The notes beneath the pieces are model-generated. The model saw nothing but the letters and a program-made list of their open reading frames with translations, was not told the DNA's origin and searched no databases. 64,000 nt of DNA. It comes from Paenibacillus lautus NBRC 15380. Lineage in GTDB: Bacteria > Bacillota > Bacilli > Paenibacillales > Paenibacillaceae. The stretch lies in the NCBI RefSeq assembly GCF_004000945.1, contig NZ_BIMF01000007.1, positions 1 to 64,000 of the forward strand, written 5' to 3'. Below, in pieces: positions 24,008 through 33,495 of this stretch (within the stretch, counting starts at the first letter, position 1; every line of letters begins with the position of its first letter). Position numbers and translations under genes: made by a program.

Positions 24008-25453
24008 ATGTCAAATCAAGGGCAGGTTCTTTTACAAGCAGATCCAAAACGATGGTTCGCACTAGCATTGTTGTGTCTTGCGAATTTTATGGTGATTATG
24101 GATACATCGATTATCGGAGTTGCATTGCCAGCAATCAAAGAAGCGCTTGGATATACTCAGGAAAGTTTACAGTGGGTCTTTAATGCTTATGTGATTTTCT
24201 TCGGTGGTCTATTACTACTCGGTGGCCGATTATCAGACCTCTTTGGACAACGGCGCATGTTCATGTGGGGCTTTATGATCCTCACAGTAGCATCCTTGCT
24301 CGCTGGTTTTGCATGGAACGAAGAGTCACTAAACATCGGTCGTGCACTGCAAGGATTCGGTTCCGCATTAATAGCACCTTCAGCTCTAACCATCGTGATG
24401 ATGTTATTCAGCGGTAATCCTAAAGAATTGGGTAAAGCATTGGGGTTCTGGGGTGCTTCGGCAGCTGCTGGAGGATCAGCAGGGGTATTTCTGGGTGGTG
24501 TTATAACGGAGTGGTTAAGTTGGCAATGGACCTTCTTAATTAATGTACCTGTCGGGGTTGTCGCCTTACTTTTATCTCCTGGTCTTTTAGCAAAAGGTAT
24601 ACGTAGAAAAGGAAGCATTGATGTCGCAGGATCCATCTCAGTAACAGCATCATTGGTTCTAATCGTTTACGGTATCGTAACGGCAGAACATAATGGATGG
24701 GGAGCAGCAATCACCCTGTGGACACTTATCGCTGGGGTAATACTGTTTATCCTTTTCCTCATTATTCAGCTAATCAAAAAGGAACCGCTTGTGCCTCTTC
24801 GAATCTTTAAGGCGCCTAATCTGGCCGCTGGTAATATCGCACTCATCATGTTATCTGGTGGTTGGATTCCGTTATGGTACTTTCTGAATCTATATATGCA
24901 GCAAGTACTAAAGTTTTCAGCATTCGCCGGAGGTGTCGGACTGCTTCCGATGACTATTTTGATTGCCATCTTCATGATCGTTATTACGGGCAAATTGATC
25001 GGTAGATTCGGTATAAAAGCAAACATCGTGATTGGATTGACTGCCCTCGGATGTTCAATGCTTTTGTTCTCGACCAATACGCCTGTGGATGGCAGTTTCC
25101 TTATTCATATACTTCCAGCTTCACTATTAGGTGCTCTCGGAATGTCTTTAGCCTATATTCCTTCTATGATGGCCGCTATGTCGGGAGCTAAGCCTGAAGA
25201 AGCGGGGCTGGCATCCGGACTTGCTAATACAAGCTATCAGATAGGATCAGCCATTAGTCTTGCTATCATGGTAGCGATCGCTGCATCAACGACTGCTTCC
25301 ATATCAGATTCTAATCCTGTGGCAGCACTTAATCATGGTTTTCAGCAAGCTTTCCTTTGGTCTGGAATCGTTGCTTTTGCAGGTGCGATATTAGCCTTGA
25401 TGTTTATCCGTTCGCCTAAACAGACAGACTCAAACGTTCCGAAAGCGATGTAA
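24008..25453 (+). CDS. MFS drug exporter, DHA2 (14-TMS, EmrB/QacA) family
   Basis: A 481-residue proton-coupled exporter with 14 hydrophobic segments. The signature motif C region after the first helix is MVIMDTSIIGVALPAI. Motif A is GGRLSDLFGQRRMF. The antiporter region includes GGVITEWLSWQWTFLINVPVG (about 166-186), the classical DHA2 W-x-W-xF-xINVP block. It probably expels toxic organic cations or antibiotics. AAAGGAGGT lies 11 bases before ATG 24008. It is transcribed alone from the G-tract promoter at 23852 and ended by the hairpin at 25557. Confidence 0.9.
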   Translation: MSNQGQVLLQADPKRWFALALLCLANFMVIMDTSIIGVALPAIKEALGYTQESLQWVFNAYVIFFGGLLLLGGRLSDLFGQRRMFMWGFMILTVASLLAGFAWNEESLNIGRALQGFGSALIAPSALTIVMMLFSGNPKELGKALGFWGASAAAGGSAGVFLGGVITEWLSWQWTFLINVPVGVVALLLSPGLLAKGIRRKGSIDVAGSISVTASLVLIVYGIVTAEHNGWGAAITLWTLIAGVILFILFLIIQLIKKEPLVPLRIFKAPNLAAGNIALIMLSGGWIPLWYFLNLYMQQVLKFSAFAGGVGLLPMTILIAIFMIVITGKLIGRFGIKANIVIGLTALGCSMLLFSTNTPVDGSFLIHILPASLLGALGMSLAYIPSMMAAMSGAKPEEAGLASGLANTSYQIGSAISLAIMVAIAASTTASISDSNPVAALNHGFQQAFLWSGIVAFAGAILALMFIRSPKQTDSNVPKAM

Positions 25454-25556
25454 TCGTTGTTCAACAAAACGGAAGAGATGGGTATCCAGAGAAATGGCTG
25501 CTGTTTTTCAACTTATGCGTAAACAGCGGGACTGTTGCAAACCACTTAATTGTTCA

Positions 25557-25593
25557 AAAACAAAAACGATGACTTTTATGGCATCGTTTTTGT
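25557..25593. terminator. Bidirectional-type terminator
   Basis: Perfect stem CAAAAACGATG / CATCGTTTTTG with a 10-base loop; runs of A before and T after allow use from either side. It separates the exporter from the convergent glucanase gene. Confidence 0.8.
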
Positions 25594-25762
25594 TTTTGAA
25601 GTTTGAATTTATTCAACTGTCGGCAAACAAAAACTTATGTACCTGCCGATTAAATAAGTGCTTAATGTTGATCAGTTTTGGTCCGCCGGACAGGCAGCTT
25701 CATTGATACCAAGGCATTTTTTTGCATATCGGCGGGTTCCATGCTTTAGCAATCGTGGATGA

Positions 25763-27112
25763 TTACCAGCCTACGCGAATGATCAGACCTTTCGGATCGC
25801 CCACTTCAAGGTAAGCAGCCTGACCGTTGACATCGTCATATGGAAACCCGTAGGCCAAGCGATTAATGCTGTGATCGTGCCAGAATTTCGCGTAATAATT
25901 GGCCGGCGCGGCTTGATAGTAATTTGACACGTTATTCCAGTCATTCGTCGTATATACGTGACGATTGATGGCTGCACAAGTTGCCGCATCCGTTAAAGAG
26001 CCGTCGCACCGGAAAATATCCTGCGTACTGTATGGGGCATACCCGCCGAAATAGTTCGCATTAGCACCACCCTGGGCGAAAGAGCCGTGAATCGGCGCGA
26101 CGATGCGATACGGCGCTTGAATTGTGGCCAGCGATTTGAAAGCTCCAGGAACTTCGGCCTGGAATTTGGCGAAGATTCCGTTTCGGGTTTCGGATTCGAG
26201 TTCACCCACGGTCTGATCGAAGGAACCAGATATGTTGATCAGTCGATGCTGGAGGGGAAAACCGAATCCGTCGACGCGGGTCGTATTGCCGTGATAGCCA
26301 GCCGCGTCAATCGTGAATTCGACGAAATCGAAATAGATGTCGCGGTTTGGATCGGTCGGATTGTTCAGATCGGGGCCGGCGAATCCATCGTTATAAGTCT
26401 TCATGTACATTGGAGTGCCAACGCTTAGGAACATTCGGCCCGACGTGATCCGGGGCAAGGTGACCCAGGAAGCATCGCTGGCCTTGTGATAAATGTTGGC
26501 GTAGTTGATACCGTTCTTGGTTAGATGTCCCGGCGCATCATTCAAGGCGCTGGAGATTGGGATCAGATTGCCATTGAGGTCCAGATAGCTCCACTGATTG
26601 TTGACGGGATTGATACCGAGAACGCCCCAGTATATTTGCTGGTCGGTATAGGCGCCGTGGGTCCCGTTCATGATTTTCACCGAGACGGCGCCGTTTGGCG
26701 GCATGGGAATTGAGGATGGATGAATGTCATAAATGGAGCCGGAAGAAGAGGGAGGTGGCGTGGAACCGGCGGTGTAAGTAAAGACACCGGTGTCGTAGGC
26801 TGGGGTTCCGTTATTGTAAGTGAAAGAATACGTAATCACGTGGCCTGCTGCAATGCCTGAGATGGCCTGTTCGTATCGGGATTTGCTAGCGTTGTAAGCC
26901 ATTCTGAAATTTTGCTGTACGCCGTCGTTCACTTTATAATGGACATCGACCCAACTCGTGTTAACGGTGGATTTGAACCATACGGTGGCTACGCTTCCGG
27001 ATAATTCGACGCCCTGCGTATAGTCCGCAGCCTCTGCCTTCGTACCGAAGAGGGTACAACAGGTCAACAGCAACGACAGGATCAGCAGATAAGGTATTCC
27101 CTTTCGCATCAT
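25763..27112 (-). CDS. Secreted beta-1,3-glucanase, GH64 with N-terminal CBM56
   Basis: A 449-residue secreted enzyme that attacks beta-1,3-glucan (laminarin, fungal walls). The signal peptide ends near AEAA (residue about 31). A CBM56-type beta-1,3-glucan-binding module follows (about 32-117: VELSGSVATVWFKST, VDVHYKVNDGVQQNFRM), then a Pro/Ser linker, then the GH64 thaumatin-like domain (about 130-449). Candidate catalytic residues are the Glu in DFVEFTID and the Asp 16 residues later in RVDGFGFP, the same spacing as in characterised GH64 enzymes. ATG at 27110-27112 follows AAAGGAGG; a longer upstream reading is rejected. It is a probable antifungal or scavenging enzyme. Confidence 0.9.
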   Translation of the reverse strand: MMRKGIPYLLILSLLLTCCTLFGTKAEAADYTQGVELSGSVATVWFKSTVNTSWVDVHYKVNDGVQQNFRMAYNASKSRYEQAISGIAAGHVITYSFTYNNGTPAYDTGVFTYTAGSTPPPSSSGSIYDIHPSSIPMPPNGAVSVKIMNGTHGAYTDQQIYWGVLGINPVNNQWSYLDLNGNLIPISSALNDAPGHLTKNGINYANIYHKASDASWVTLPRITSGRMFLSVGTPMYMKTYNDGFAGPDLNNPTDPNRDIYFDFVEFTIDAAGYHGNTTRVDGFGFPLQHRLINISGSFDQTVGELESETRNGIFAKFQAEVPGAFKSLATIQAPYRIVAPIHGSFAQGGANANYFGGYAPYSTQDIFRCDGSLTDAATCAAINRHVYTTNDWNNVSNYYQAAPANYYAKFWHDHSINRLAYGFPYDDVNGQAAYLEVGDPKGLIIRVGW

Positions 27113-27428
27113 CAAAGTTCCTCCTTTAGAATGGGGATAAAAGCAACTTCGTAATTGGGTTTGAAACAGCATTCCTCCTTTGTGTTGGCGGCTGTATTTG
27201 GCTGTCTGACATTAGAATCAATGTGATTACAAAAACGATTATAATCCCTTTTACCAAAATATAGGAGTATTGGAATTTCGGTAAGGGGTTCGCAATTTCG
27301 GATGAGGGGTCATCTCTTGTAATCATCCAATAGAGCACAGTGATGTGTTTTACACATAGGTTGTTTAATAGGAAGGGCGCGGTCATCGCGAAAACCCCCC
27401 TGTTTCCTGGACGTAAATGGAGAGAGGA
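27113..27428 (-). other. Promoter region of the glucanase gene
   Basis: No gene is supported here. On the minus strand a TATAAT lies at about 27238-27243, a plausible -10 for the GH64 gene, but a matching -35 is not clear. The rest is featureless to my reading and contains no hairpin for the convergent ends. Confidence 0.35.
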
Positions 27429-28172
27429 TTAATCCATAACGATATCATCGTGCAATCTGCGCAGGCGATAAGCGTTCATGGCGAATTCGTTCAGCTCATC
27501 TAGAATCGTGTAATTGGCCCATGCGCCTGCGATAGCGCCGATCCCGGGGACCATCTGCAGCATTTTCCGGAAGTCAATGGCGTCGCGATACTCGATCTGA
27601 AATGTCTCCCAGTCCATATTTCGGGAATATTCGGCGTCGGAGAGCCATTGTTCCTTTTCCATATGCCAATGCTTGATGGAATAGAGCAACCTGGCACGGT
27701 TTTCCGGTCCCGAAAACGTCATTTGAAATACCTTGAGAATGAATACCCGCTCGGAGAAGTGTTTGGTGTCATAACCGTAAACATGCGCCAGCTCAAACAA
27801 AAATTTCATCTTGATCGCAATTAAAGCTGGAAAGTCTACCATGCTGAGCATAATGCCGCCAGCTCCCGTTCCAGCGCCTTCGGCAACCGCGATTTTTTGG
27901 TATAGGGCAAACAACTCTTTCGCTTCTTGATCGGCAGACTCCAGTTCCAGCGTATGCTGCACCGGACGGCTGGGCGTATATTCCGCACCGAACAGCGCCG
28001 TGCGCACGATCGATCGTATGGTGGTCGTAATCATGCTGTGCACCTTCGGGGGAATCAAATGATTAATTCGATTGCCGATGGTTTTCGATGTTTTTTCCAG
28101 CCATCCCGGCGGTTTGAACATTTTTTGTTCCCAGTTGGCAATTTCCCTCTGCACTTTATGTGCGTAATTCAT
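27429..28172 (-). CDS. EcsC family protein
   Basis: A 247-residue protein of the EcsC family, named after the third gene of the Bacillus ecs locus. The conserved core is KIAVAEGAGTGAGGIMLSMVDFPALIAIKMKFLFELAHVYGYD (about residues 88-130), with amphipathic or membrane-associating helices. A second hydrophobic stretch is MLQMVPGIGAIAGAWANY near residue 210. Family function is unsettled. GGAGGAGCG lies 8 bases before the ATG at 28170-28172; a longer TTG reading begins inside that site. It stands upstream of, and is transcribed toward, the glucanase gene, with a gap of over 300 bases. Confidence 0.85.
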   Translation of the reverse strand: MNYAHKVQREIANWEQKMFKPPGWLEKTSKTIGNRINHLIPPKVHSMITTTIRSIVRTALFGAEYTPSRPVQHTLELESADQEAKELFALYQKIAVAEGAGTGAGGIMLSMVDFPALIAIKMKFLFELAHVYGYDTKHFSERVFILKVFQMTFSGPENRARLLYSIKHWHMEKEQWLSDAEYSRNMDWETFQIEYRDAIDFRKMLQMVPGIGAIAGAWANYTILDELNEFAMNAYRLRRLHDDIVMD

Positions 28173-28425
28173 GATCAATCGCTCCTCCAAAAGTCTTTGC
28201 TATATTGTAACGAATATCTTCGTGAATCGGAACAGACTGCGGCAGGTAGTGGACCTCGACTAAAGTCCAGTTTCGCACATGCAGCCCTTAGTAAGGTGAT
28301 TTACTGTGGATGAACCAAGAGCGAGTAATTGGGAGAAATTCGCTATAATCATTTTTTGATTTGTAGTCATATGTAAAAAAGGGTTATTCTGTAAGTGTGT
28401 ATTGAATTGTTAAAGGAGAGATGCT

Positions 28426-29499
28426 ATGAATAATAACGAGGTTGTTAACATCGGTGATACCTATTTACTTCCATTAATATCAGAGTTGTACGGGTTGGAG
28501 GGCTATGATATCCGGCTGATTCCGCCACATGAAGGAGGAAGGAATGTCGTATATACCTGTGAGAAAGAAGGGAGCCATTCAAAAATACTAAGAATCGCTT
28601 TCTTACCTGACAGGAGCCGGAATGATTTTCTGGGTGAAGTCGAATATGTTCGATATCTATTTGAGCATGGAGGCAGTGTCTCCAATGTAATCAGCTCCCG
28701 GAAGGGGAATCTGCTGGAGGAGATCACTCACAATAATCATACCTTTTTTATCTGCTTGTTTGAAAAGGCTAAGGGGAAAATGCTTGTAGAAAATCATTAT
28801 CGGTACCGGGAAGGAGCTCCCATTACCGAATATTATTATAATTGCGGTAAAGTCCTGGGGAAACTGCACCAGATCTCAAAAGGGTATACTCCTGTCCATC
28901 GCCGGTATCATTTCTTTGACAGATTTAATGCCGAATATATCGATAAACTAATACCCGAGTCTTTATTTATTCTCAAGGAGAAGCTGACAAAGCTCCTTAC
29001 TACCTTGGAAGGCTTGGACAGAAACCAGGAAACTTTCGGTATGATTCATTTTGATTATAACGATGGGAATTATTCGATAGATTTTGATACCGGGCAAATA
29101 ACCGTATATGATTTCGATAATTCATGTTTCGGTTGGTATATGTATGACCTGGCAGATCTCTGGACACACGGGGTGGGCTGGATACAATTTGAACCAGACG
29201 CCGATAAACGCAGAAAGTTTATGGATGATTATTTTGAAACCGTCCTCGCGGGATACAGATCCGAGACCAAGATCGAAGATTCGATGTTGGATAAGCTGCC
29301 CTTATTTATCAAAGTAACCCTCATGGAAAATATTGTTGATACATTCGAGGGGATGCAGAACAATGGTGAGGAACCGAAGTGTGACGAGGAGTTATCGTAT
29401 CTCATAAAATGTTTGGAAGACGATATCCCGTATAAAGGATTTTTCCATGAGATTTACTCGTGTGAAGAACCCTTTGAGTATGAGGAACGAAAAATTTAG
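28426..29499 (+). CDS. APH/CotS-like phosphotransferase family protein
   Basis: A 357-residue protein of the aminoglycoside-phosphotransferase superfamily. The N-lobe has PPHEGGRNVVYTCEKEG with a Gly/Asn loop and LRIAFLPDRS carrying the Arg in place of the usual nucleotide-lysine. The catalytic loop is MIHFDYNDGNYSIDFD (about residue 206) and the metal-binding Asp is in VYDFDNSCFGWYMYDLADLW (about 227), a layout shared with the homoserine-kinase-like and CotS/spore-coat branches. Substrate unknown. AAAGGAGAG precedes ATG 28426. Confidence 0.8.
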   Translation: MNNNEVVNIGDTYLLPLISELYGLEGYDIRLIPPHEGGRNVVYTCEKEGSHSKILRIAFLPDRSRNDFLGEVEYVRYLFEHGGSVSNVISSRKGNLLEEITHNNHTFFICLFEKAKGKMLVENHYRYREGAPITEYYYNCGKVLGKLHQISKGYTPVHRRYHFFDRFNAEYIDKLIPESLFILKEKLTKLLTTLEGLDRNQETFGMIHFDYNDGNYSIDFDTGQITVYDFDNSCFGWYMYDLADLWTHGVGWIQFEPDADKRRKFMDDYFETVLAGYRSETKIEDSMLDKLPLFIKVTLMENIVDTFEGMQNNGEEPKCDEELSYLIKCLEDDIPYKGFFHEIYSCEEPFEYEERKI

Positions 29500-29590
29500 T
29501 CTTTTAGCAAGCTTTGATAATATGCGGTGTCCGATATTAAGTCAGAAACCTCTGTAATTTCGGATGGAGAGCTAAGTGCACAGGAGGCTA

Positions 29591-30184
29591 TTAATTTAGC
29601 TGCTTGGTTGGCTCCGCCGTGAAGTAAATTTCGTTATATAACATGCACTTTGTAAACTTCTTTATGACCTCGCATTCGTATTGCCCTTTTTGAAATAAAT
29701 TAAGGTAACTATTCTCGCTGCGGATATATTCCCCATCATCGTACCAGTTCATAAATCGATTGTTAAATGTTCTGTTCATACAAAAATACGGCTCCATGAC
29801 GATAACCTTCCCACCTGGTTTCAGGATTCGTTCAAACTCGATCAAATAAGAACGAATCTGATCATCTGATATATGATGAAGAACAGCAACGACAAAGATA
29901 TAGTCCATGGTATTATTCTCTATAGGGATCTGGTGTTTATCAAATATTTCAAATTTGTGGTTGGGGTACAGCCTTTTGGCAAGACGAACCCGATCCATAT
30001 TGGGTTCAATGCCGAGATACCGATCTGAATGACAAATGGAGCAATTGGCTCCAGTACCCGACCCAAAATCAAGAATGAACTTATTCTCCAATTGGAAATG
30101 ATTTTGGATATGGTCATGGATGTATTTTTTTGTAATCCATTGTGGACGGACAAACCAGTGATACAGGCGCGGGGATAGAGGCAT
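29591..30184 (-). CDS. Class I SAM-dependent methyltransferase
   Basis: A 197-residue enzyme. Motif I ILDFGSGTGAN is at about residues 38-48, the acidic ribose-binding residue is in YLGIEPNMDRVRLAK, and motif IV-like DYIFVVAVLHHISDDQI is followed by ILKPGGKVIVMEPYF (Methyltransf_11 fold). The substrate is unknown; the short N-terminus and YHWFVRP opening occur in small lipid- or sugar-modifying methyltransferases. It is convergent with the APH/CotS-like gene. Confidence 0.85.
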   Translation of the reverse strand: MPLSPRLYHWFVRPQWITKKYIHDHIQNHFQLENKFILDFGSGTGANCSICHSDRYLGIEPNMDRVRLAKRLYPNHKFEIFDKHQIPIENNTMDYIFVVAVLHHISDDQIRSYLIEFERILKPGGKVIVMEPYFCMNRTFNNRFMNWYDDGEYIRSENSYLNLFQKGQYECEVIKKFTKCMLYNEIYFTAEPTKQLN

Positions 30185-30266
30185 AGTGTAAACAAGTCAC
30201 CACCTTATTTATGGAACTCAAAAGTTAATTTAACTCATTGCAGCATTCGATATACTTAGAAAACAT

Positions 30267-30347
30267 AACCGGTTTCCTTCGTTTAAGAAAAGCAAACCGG
30301 TTGTATAAACAAAGCAGCCGGAGTTTTGAATCCGACTGCTTTATTCT
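30267..30347. terminator. Two hairpins between the methyltransferase and the small membrane protein gene
   Basis: AACCGGTTT and AAACCGGTT (30267-30302) are perfect arms around a 17-base loop. AAAGCAGCCGGA / TCCGACTGCTTT (30311-30342) with one mismatch is followed by ATTCTTTTT. On the minus strand they sit between the ends of the 49-residue gene and the start of the methyltransferase gene and could end its transcription. Confidence 0.6.
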
Positions 30348-30365
30348 TTTTACTGTTCAAGAAAA

Positions 30366-30515
30366 TTATTGAATAGACCTCATCATTCGACCCCAAACAT
30401 TTCTATTGGACCTGCGTCTATATGCCATTCCAATGAGTGTGGCACCTACACCTACAGCTAATAAAGACATGACGGTTTTCTGATTATTGATTTTGAAAGG
30501 GATCATCCGCTGCAT
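30366..30515 (-). CDS. Small DUF3918/YrzQ-like membrane protein
   Basis: A 49-residue protein too short for standard gene cut-offs. It starts at the minus-strand ATG 30513-30515 with AAGGAG 9 bases upstream. The order is a polar Met-rich start (MQRMIPFKIN), a single hydrophobic helix VMSLLAVGVGATLIGMAY (about residues 15-32) and a basic tail RRRSNRNVWGRMM. This is the pattern of the YrzQ/DUF3918 family of bacilli, whose function is unknown. A competing ATG inside the ribosome spacing is out of frame and stops after five codons. Confidence 0.65.
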   Translation of the reverse strand: MQRMIPFKINNQKTVMSLLAVGVGATLIGMAYRRRSNRNVWGRMMRSIQ

Positions 30516-30935
30516 ACCATTTCACTCCTTATTCTGGGATATTTGTTCGGGCTCCGAACTATCGTATTATGGGTAGGTTTTTAACTCTTCATTCAGAAAA
30601 AGTATGGTTACCATTTTGTTTTACCATTTGTTTTCCTTCAAAGATCACTCGGGTCCATGGGGTTCACGCATTATTCAGATTGTGCAATGTTAACCCTGTC
30701 CTATTATTAGGATGGGGTTATATACATTTATAAGGTCTGATAATAAATGAGATTGATGTCATTCTAGAATAGTAGGGCCCCTTGTAGGTTTACCAAATGA
30801 ATATAATTGTTTTCATAGGAACAAGCTACTACAATTGGATTAGCGTGTATAAAACAAAATTGGCGTCTACTTCTTATGAGATTTTGGAACTTGTCCAAAT
30901 GAACAGCAAAGAGAGCAGCAGAGGGGGAAACTGCA
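30516..30935 (+). other. Leader and promoter region of the amino acid permease gene
   Basis: No gene is supported in 420 bases. A 12-bp hairpin AACCCTGTCCTA / TAGGATGGGGTT with a TTAT loop lies at 30692-30719, followed by ATATAC rather than a T-tract. The region between it and the permease start is AT-rich. No T-box or other riboswitch signature was recognised. Confidence 0.4.
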
Positions 30936-32327
30936 ATGAAAAACAATGAATTAAAGAGAGGGCTCGAAGCTCGTCATATTCAGATGATTGCTTTAGGCGG
31001 CACAATCGGTGTCGGATTATTTATGGGCTCTGCAAGCACGATCAAATGGACAGGTCCTTCGGTGATGCTTGCGTATGCAATTGTAGGGGTATTTATATTT
31101 TTCATCATGCGCGCAATGGGGGAAATGCAGTATGTAGAACCGAGCACGGGGTCATTTGCGACCTTTGGACATAAGTACATTCATCCTTTGGCAGGGTATG
31201 TGACAGCTTGGAGCAACTGGTTCCAATGGGTTATTGTCGGGATGGCGGAGATCATTGCTGTTGGGACGTACATGAAGTACTGGTTTCCGGATTTGCCCGC
31301 CTGGATACCAGGGCTCGTCGCAATCGTGATTCTCGGTGCAGCCAACCTATTCTCAGTGAAATCATTTGGTGAATTTGAGTTTTGGTTTGCGATGATTAAA
31401 ATCGTTACCATCATCTTGATGATTGTTGCAGGGTTTGGTCTGATTTTGTTCGGAATAGGCAACGGCGGGAATGCGATCGGATTTTCTAATTTGTGGCAGC
31501 ATGGGGGCTTTTTTACCGGTGGGTGGTCGGGGTTTTTCTTTGCTCTCTCGCTAGTGATTGGGGCCTATCAAGGAGTCGAACTGATCGGGATTACAGCAGG
31601 TGAGGCGAAAAACCCGCAAAAAACGTTAATGCGCGCGACGCAAAGTATTATCTGGCGGATTTTGATCTTCTATATTGGCGCGATTTTTGTAATTGTTACG
31701 GTCTACCCTTGGAATCAATTGCAAGCCATCGGCAGTCCGTTCGTTGCTACATTTGCGAAAATCGGCATTACTGCTGCTGCGGGGCTGATCAACTTTGTTG
31801 TCATCACAGCTGCCATGTCAGGTTGTAATAGCGGGATTTTTAGCGCGGGACGCATGCTTTATACATTAGGAGTCAATGGACAGGCACCGAAAATATTTAC
31901 GAAACTGTCCCGTAACGGCGTGCCCTTGCTTGGAACGATTGGCGTACTCGTGGGATTGGGCATTGGCGTGATCTTAAGCTATATTTCACCCGAAAATCTG
32001 TTTGTGCACGTGTACAGTGCCAGCGTACTTCCCGGTATGGTACCGTGGTTTGTCATTCTAATCAGTCAAATCAATTTCAGAAAAATTAAGGGGGATGCCT
32101 TGCAGCATCATCCGTTCAAAATGCCTTTCGCCCCGGTGACAAACTATGTGACCATTGCCTTTTTGCTTATGGTACTGGTCGGTATGTGGATGAACGATGA
32201 AACTCGCATCTCCCTGATATCCGGCATTATTTTCTTAGGTATGGTTGTGATGAGTTATTACGCTTTTGGGGTTGGCAAGGCAGCTCCATTACACGATCAA
32301 ACCAATCATGAAAATAGCAACAAATGA
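30936..32327 (+). CDS. Amino acid permease, APC superfamily (ProY/ThrP/YbgF-like)
   Basis: A 463-residue secondary transporter with 12 predicted transmembrane segments. The amino-acid-transporter signature starts at once: [31 protein letters not shown] (substrate-binding GTIG in helix 1), [25 protein letters not shown] in helix 3 and [19 protein letters not shown] after helix 6. This pattern fits the cluster containing E. coli ProY, YifK/ThrP and B. subtilis YbgF; the substrate (threonine, proline, histidine or similar) is not resolved. AGAGGGGG precedes ATG 30936. The terminator at 32359 ends it. Confidence 0.85.
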   Translation: MKNNELKRGLEARHIQMIALGGTIGVGLFMGSASTIKWTGPSVMLAYAIVGVFIFFIMRAMGEMQYVEPSTGSFATFGHKYIHPLAGYVTAWSNWFQWVIVGMAEIIAVGTYMKYWFPDLPAWIPGLVAIVILGAANLFSVKSFGEFEFWFAMIKIVTIILMIVAGFGLILFGIGNGGNAIGFSNLWQHGGFFTGGWSGFFFALSLVIGAYQGVELIGITAGEAKNPQKTLMRATQSIIWRILIFYIGAIFVIVTVYPWNQLQAIGSPFVATFAKIGITAAAGLINFVVITAAMSGCNSGIFSAGRMLYTLGVNGQAPKIFTKLSRNGVPLLGTIGVLVGLGIGVILSYISPENLFVHVYSASVLPGMVPWFVILISQINFRKIKGDALQHHPFKMPFAPVTNYVTIAFLLMVLVGMWMNDETRISLISGIIFLGMVVMSYYAFGVGKAAPLHDQTNHENSNK

Positions 32328-32358
32328 ATTGGAAGACTTCCATTTGAAGATACTAATA

Positions 32359-32398
32359 AACATCCCATTCTCACCAAAAGAGGAATGGGATGTTTTAA
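32359..32398. terminator. Terminator between the permease and the convergent WYL regulator
   Basis: Perfect 12-bp stem AACATCCCATTC / GAATGGGATGTT followed by TTAATTTT. Its symmetric A and T flanks allow use from both strands. Confidence 0.85.
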
Positions 32399-32422
32399 TT
32401 TTAAGGTTGAAACGGGTACTGC

Positions 32423-33385
32423 TTATGGGCAGTATAAGTTTAATCTCTCTTGTAAACCTGCTAAGACTTCTTCCGGTATCTCCCTGACCTTGATATCTCC
32501 ACCTAGGAAAAGCAGCCAATTTGTAATTTCAGTTAATTCTTCTGAATGATGAACATTGATAAAAGTCTTTAAGGTAGCTGTGGTTTGATACGGGTTCGTA
32601 TATGAAATTGAAAACTTTAAAGGATGGTATTTTTTGAACTGGGCAATCGCCTTGGGGCCAAGATCAAGGACAAGGTTGATTACTTCTTCGTGCTTACTTA
32701 GTTGTTCTAAAATTTTTTTCTTACTTACTCTTTTTTTCGGAGGGTATGGTTCTACATGGGTGAGATTGTCGACAGGAATAATCCGCCTCTTTTCTTCCTC
32801 TAAGTCAAAGCCTTCAATTAGCCATAAGCTCTTTTCACGATAGAGGTGTAAGAGATAAATGGTATAAGACTTTATCATCTTTTCTTCTTTGATGGAAACC
32901 AATAAATACCTGTCCACAAGAAGAATTTGGATGAGCTTTTCTAACATCGGATGGGGCAGGTCAGACAGGTCAAGCAGGTCTGGGTTATTGGGGTTGGTCC
33001 CTTCAAAAAGCAATATTTGATTCAAAAGCACAAGGTCATCTTGCTGGTTCTCCGAGATGAGGCCTAGTAATTTTTCAGCTAAAGACTGACGACTCTTTAG
33101 ATAAGGGAGTTGTTGATTTCTTGTGGCCATAAAGGCAATAAACAGCGCTTTAATTTCAGTATCGGTAAAGCGGACCGTGGGCAGGACAGAGTTGTTCATA
33201 ACAAAATAACCCCCGTCCCTCCCAACTTCAGCAACAAGCGGCATCCCCATGGCTTCAATTTCTCGGATATCTCGAATCGCCGTCGAACGAGAGATGTTAA
33301 ATTCCTGCATGATCTCAGAAATGGTAAAGTGGGCGCGGTTGTTGATATATCGCATGATGGTATTGATCCGTTCAACTTTTTTCAT
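32423..33385 (-). CDS. YafY/DeoR-type HTH regulator with WYL domain
   Basis: A 320-residue regulator. The N-terminal winged helix is VERINTIMRYINNRAHFTISEIMQEFNISRSTAIRDIREIEAMGMPL (about residues 3-49), followed by the GGYFV wing. The middle segment is helical and the C-terminal half (about 135-320) is a WYL/WCX-type ligand-sensing region, with SLWLIEGFDLEEEKRRIIPVDNL in place of the canonical W-Y-L strand. The start at 33383-33385 follows AGGAGAGG. It is divergent from the GyrI-like gene at 33496 and probably controls it. Confidence 0.85.
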   Translation of the reverse strand: MKKVERINTIMRYINNRAHFTISEIMQEFNISRSTAIRDIREIEAMGMPLVAEVGRDGGYFVMNNSVLPTVRFTDTEIKALFIAFMATRNQQLPYLKSRQSLAEKLLGLISENQQDDLVLLNQILLFEGTNPNNPDLLDLSDLPHPMLEKLIQILLVDRYLLVSIKEEKMIKSYTIYLLHLYREKSLWLIEGFDLEEEKRRIIPVDNLTHVEPYPPKKRVSKKKILEQLSKHEEVINLVLDLGPKAIAQFKKYHPLKFSISYTNPYQTTATLKTFINVHHSEELTEITNWLLFLGGDIKVREIPEEVLAGLQERLNLYCP

Positions 33386-33495
33386 CGGGCCTCTCCTAAA
33401 CAGTATCATTTTTTGACATGATTTAAGGTTATTATAAACCTATCAAGTGAAAAGACAATCATTTGATAAATTTAAAAAAGAGGAAGGTTTTGAAT

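Noticed and set aside
27126..27386. 86-codon minus-strand frame upstream of the glucanase
   Set aside because: It covers the promoter and ribosome site of the glucanase gene and has no recognisable family.
29527..29625. Plus-strand reading SDGELSAQEAINLAAWLA near the methyltransferase end
   Set aside because: It looks protein-like but is short, has no start, and runs into the convergent methyltransferase gene. Chance cannot be excluded.
30764..30946. 60-codon minus-strand frame before the permease
   Set aside because: No ribosome site; it overlaps the permease leader and start.
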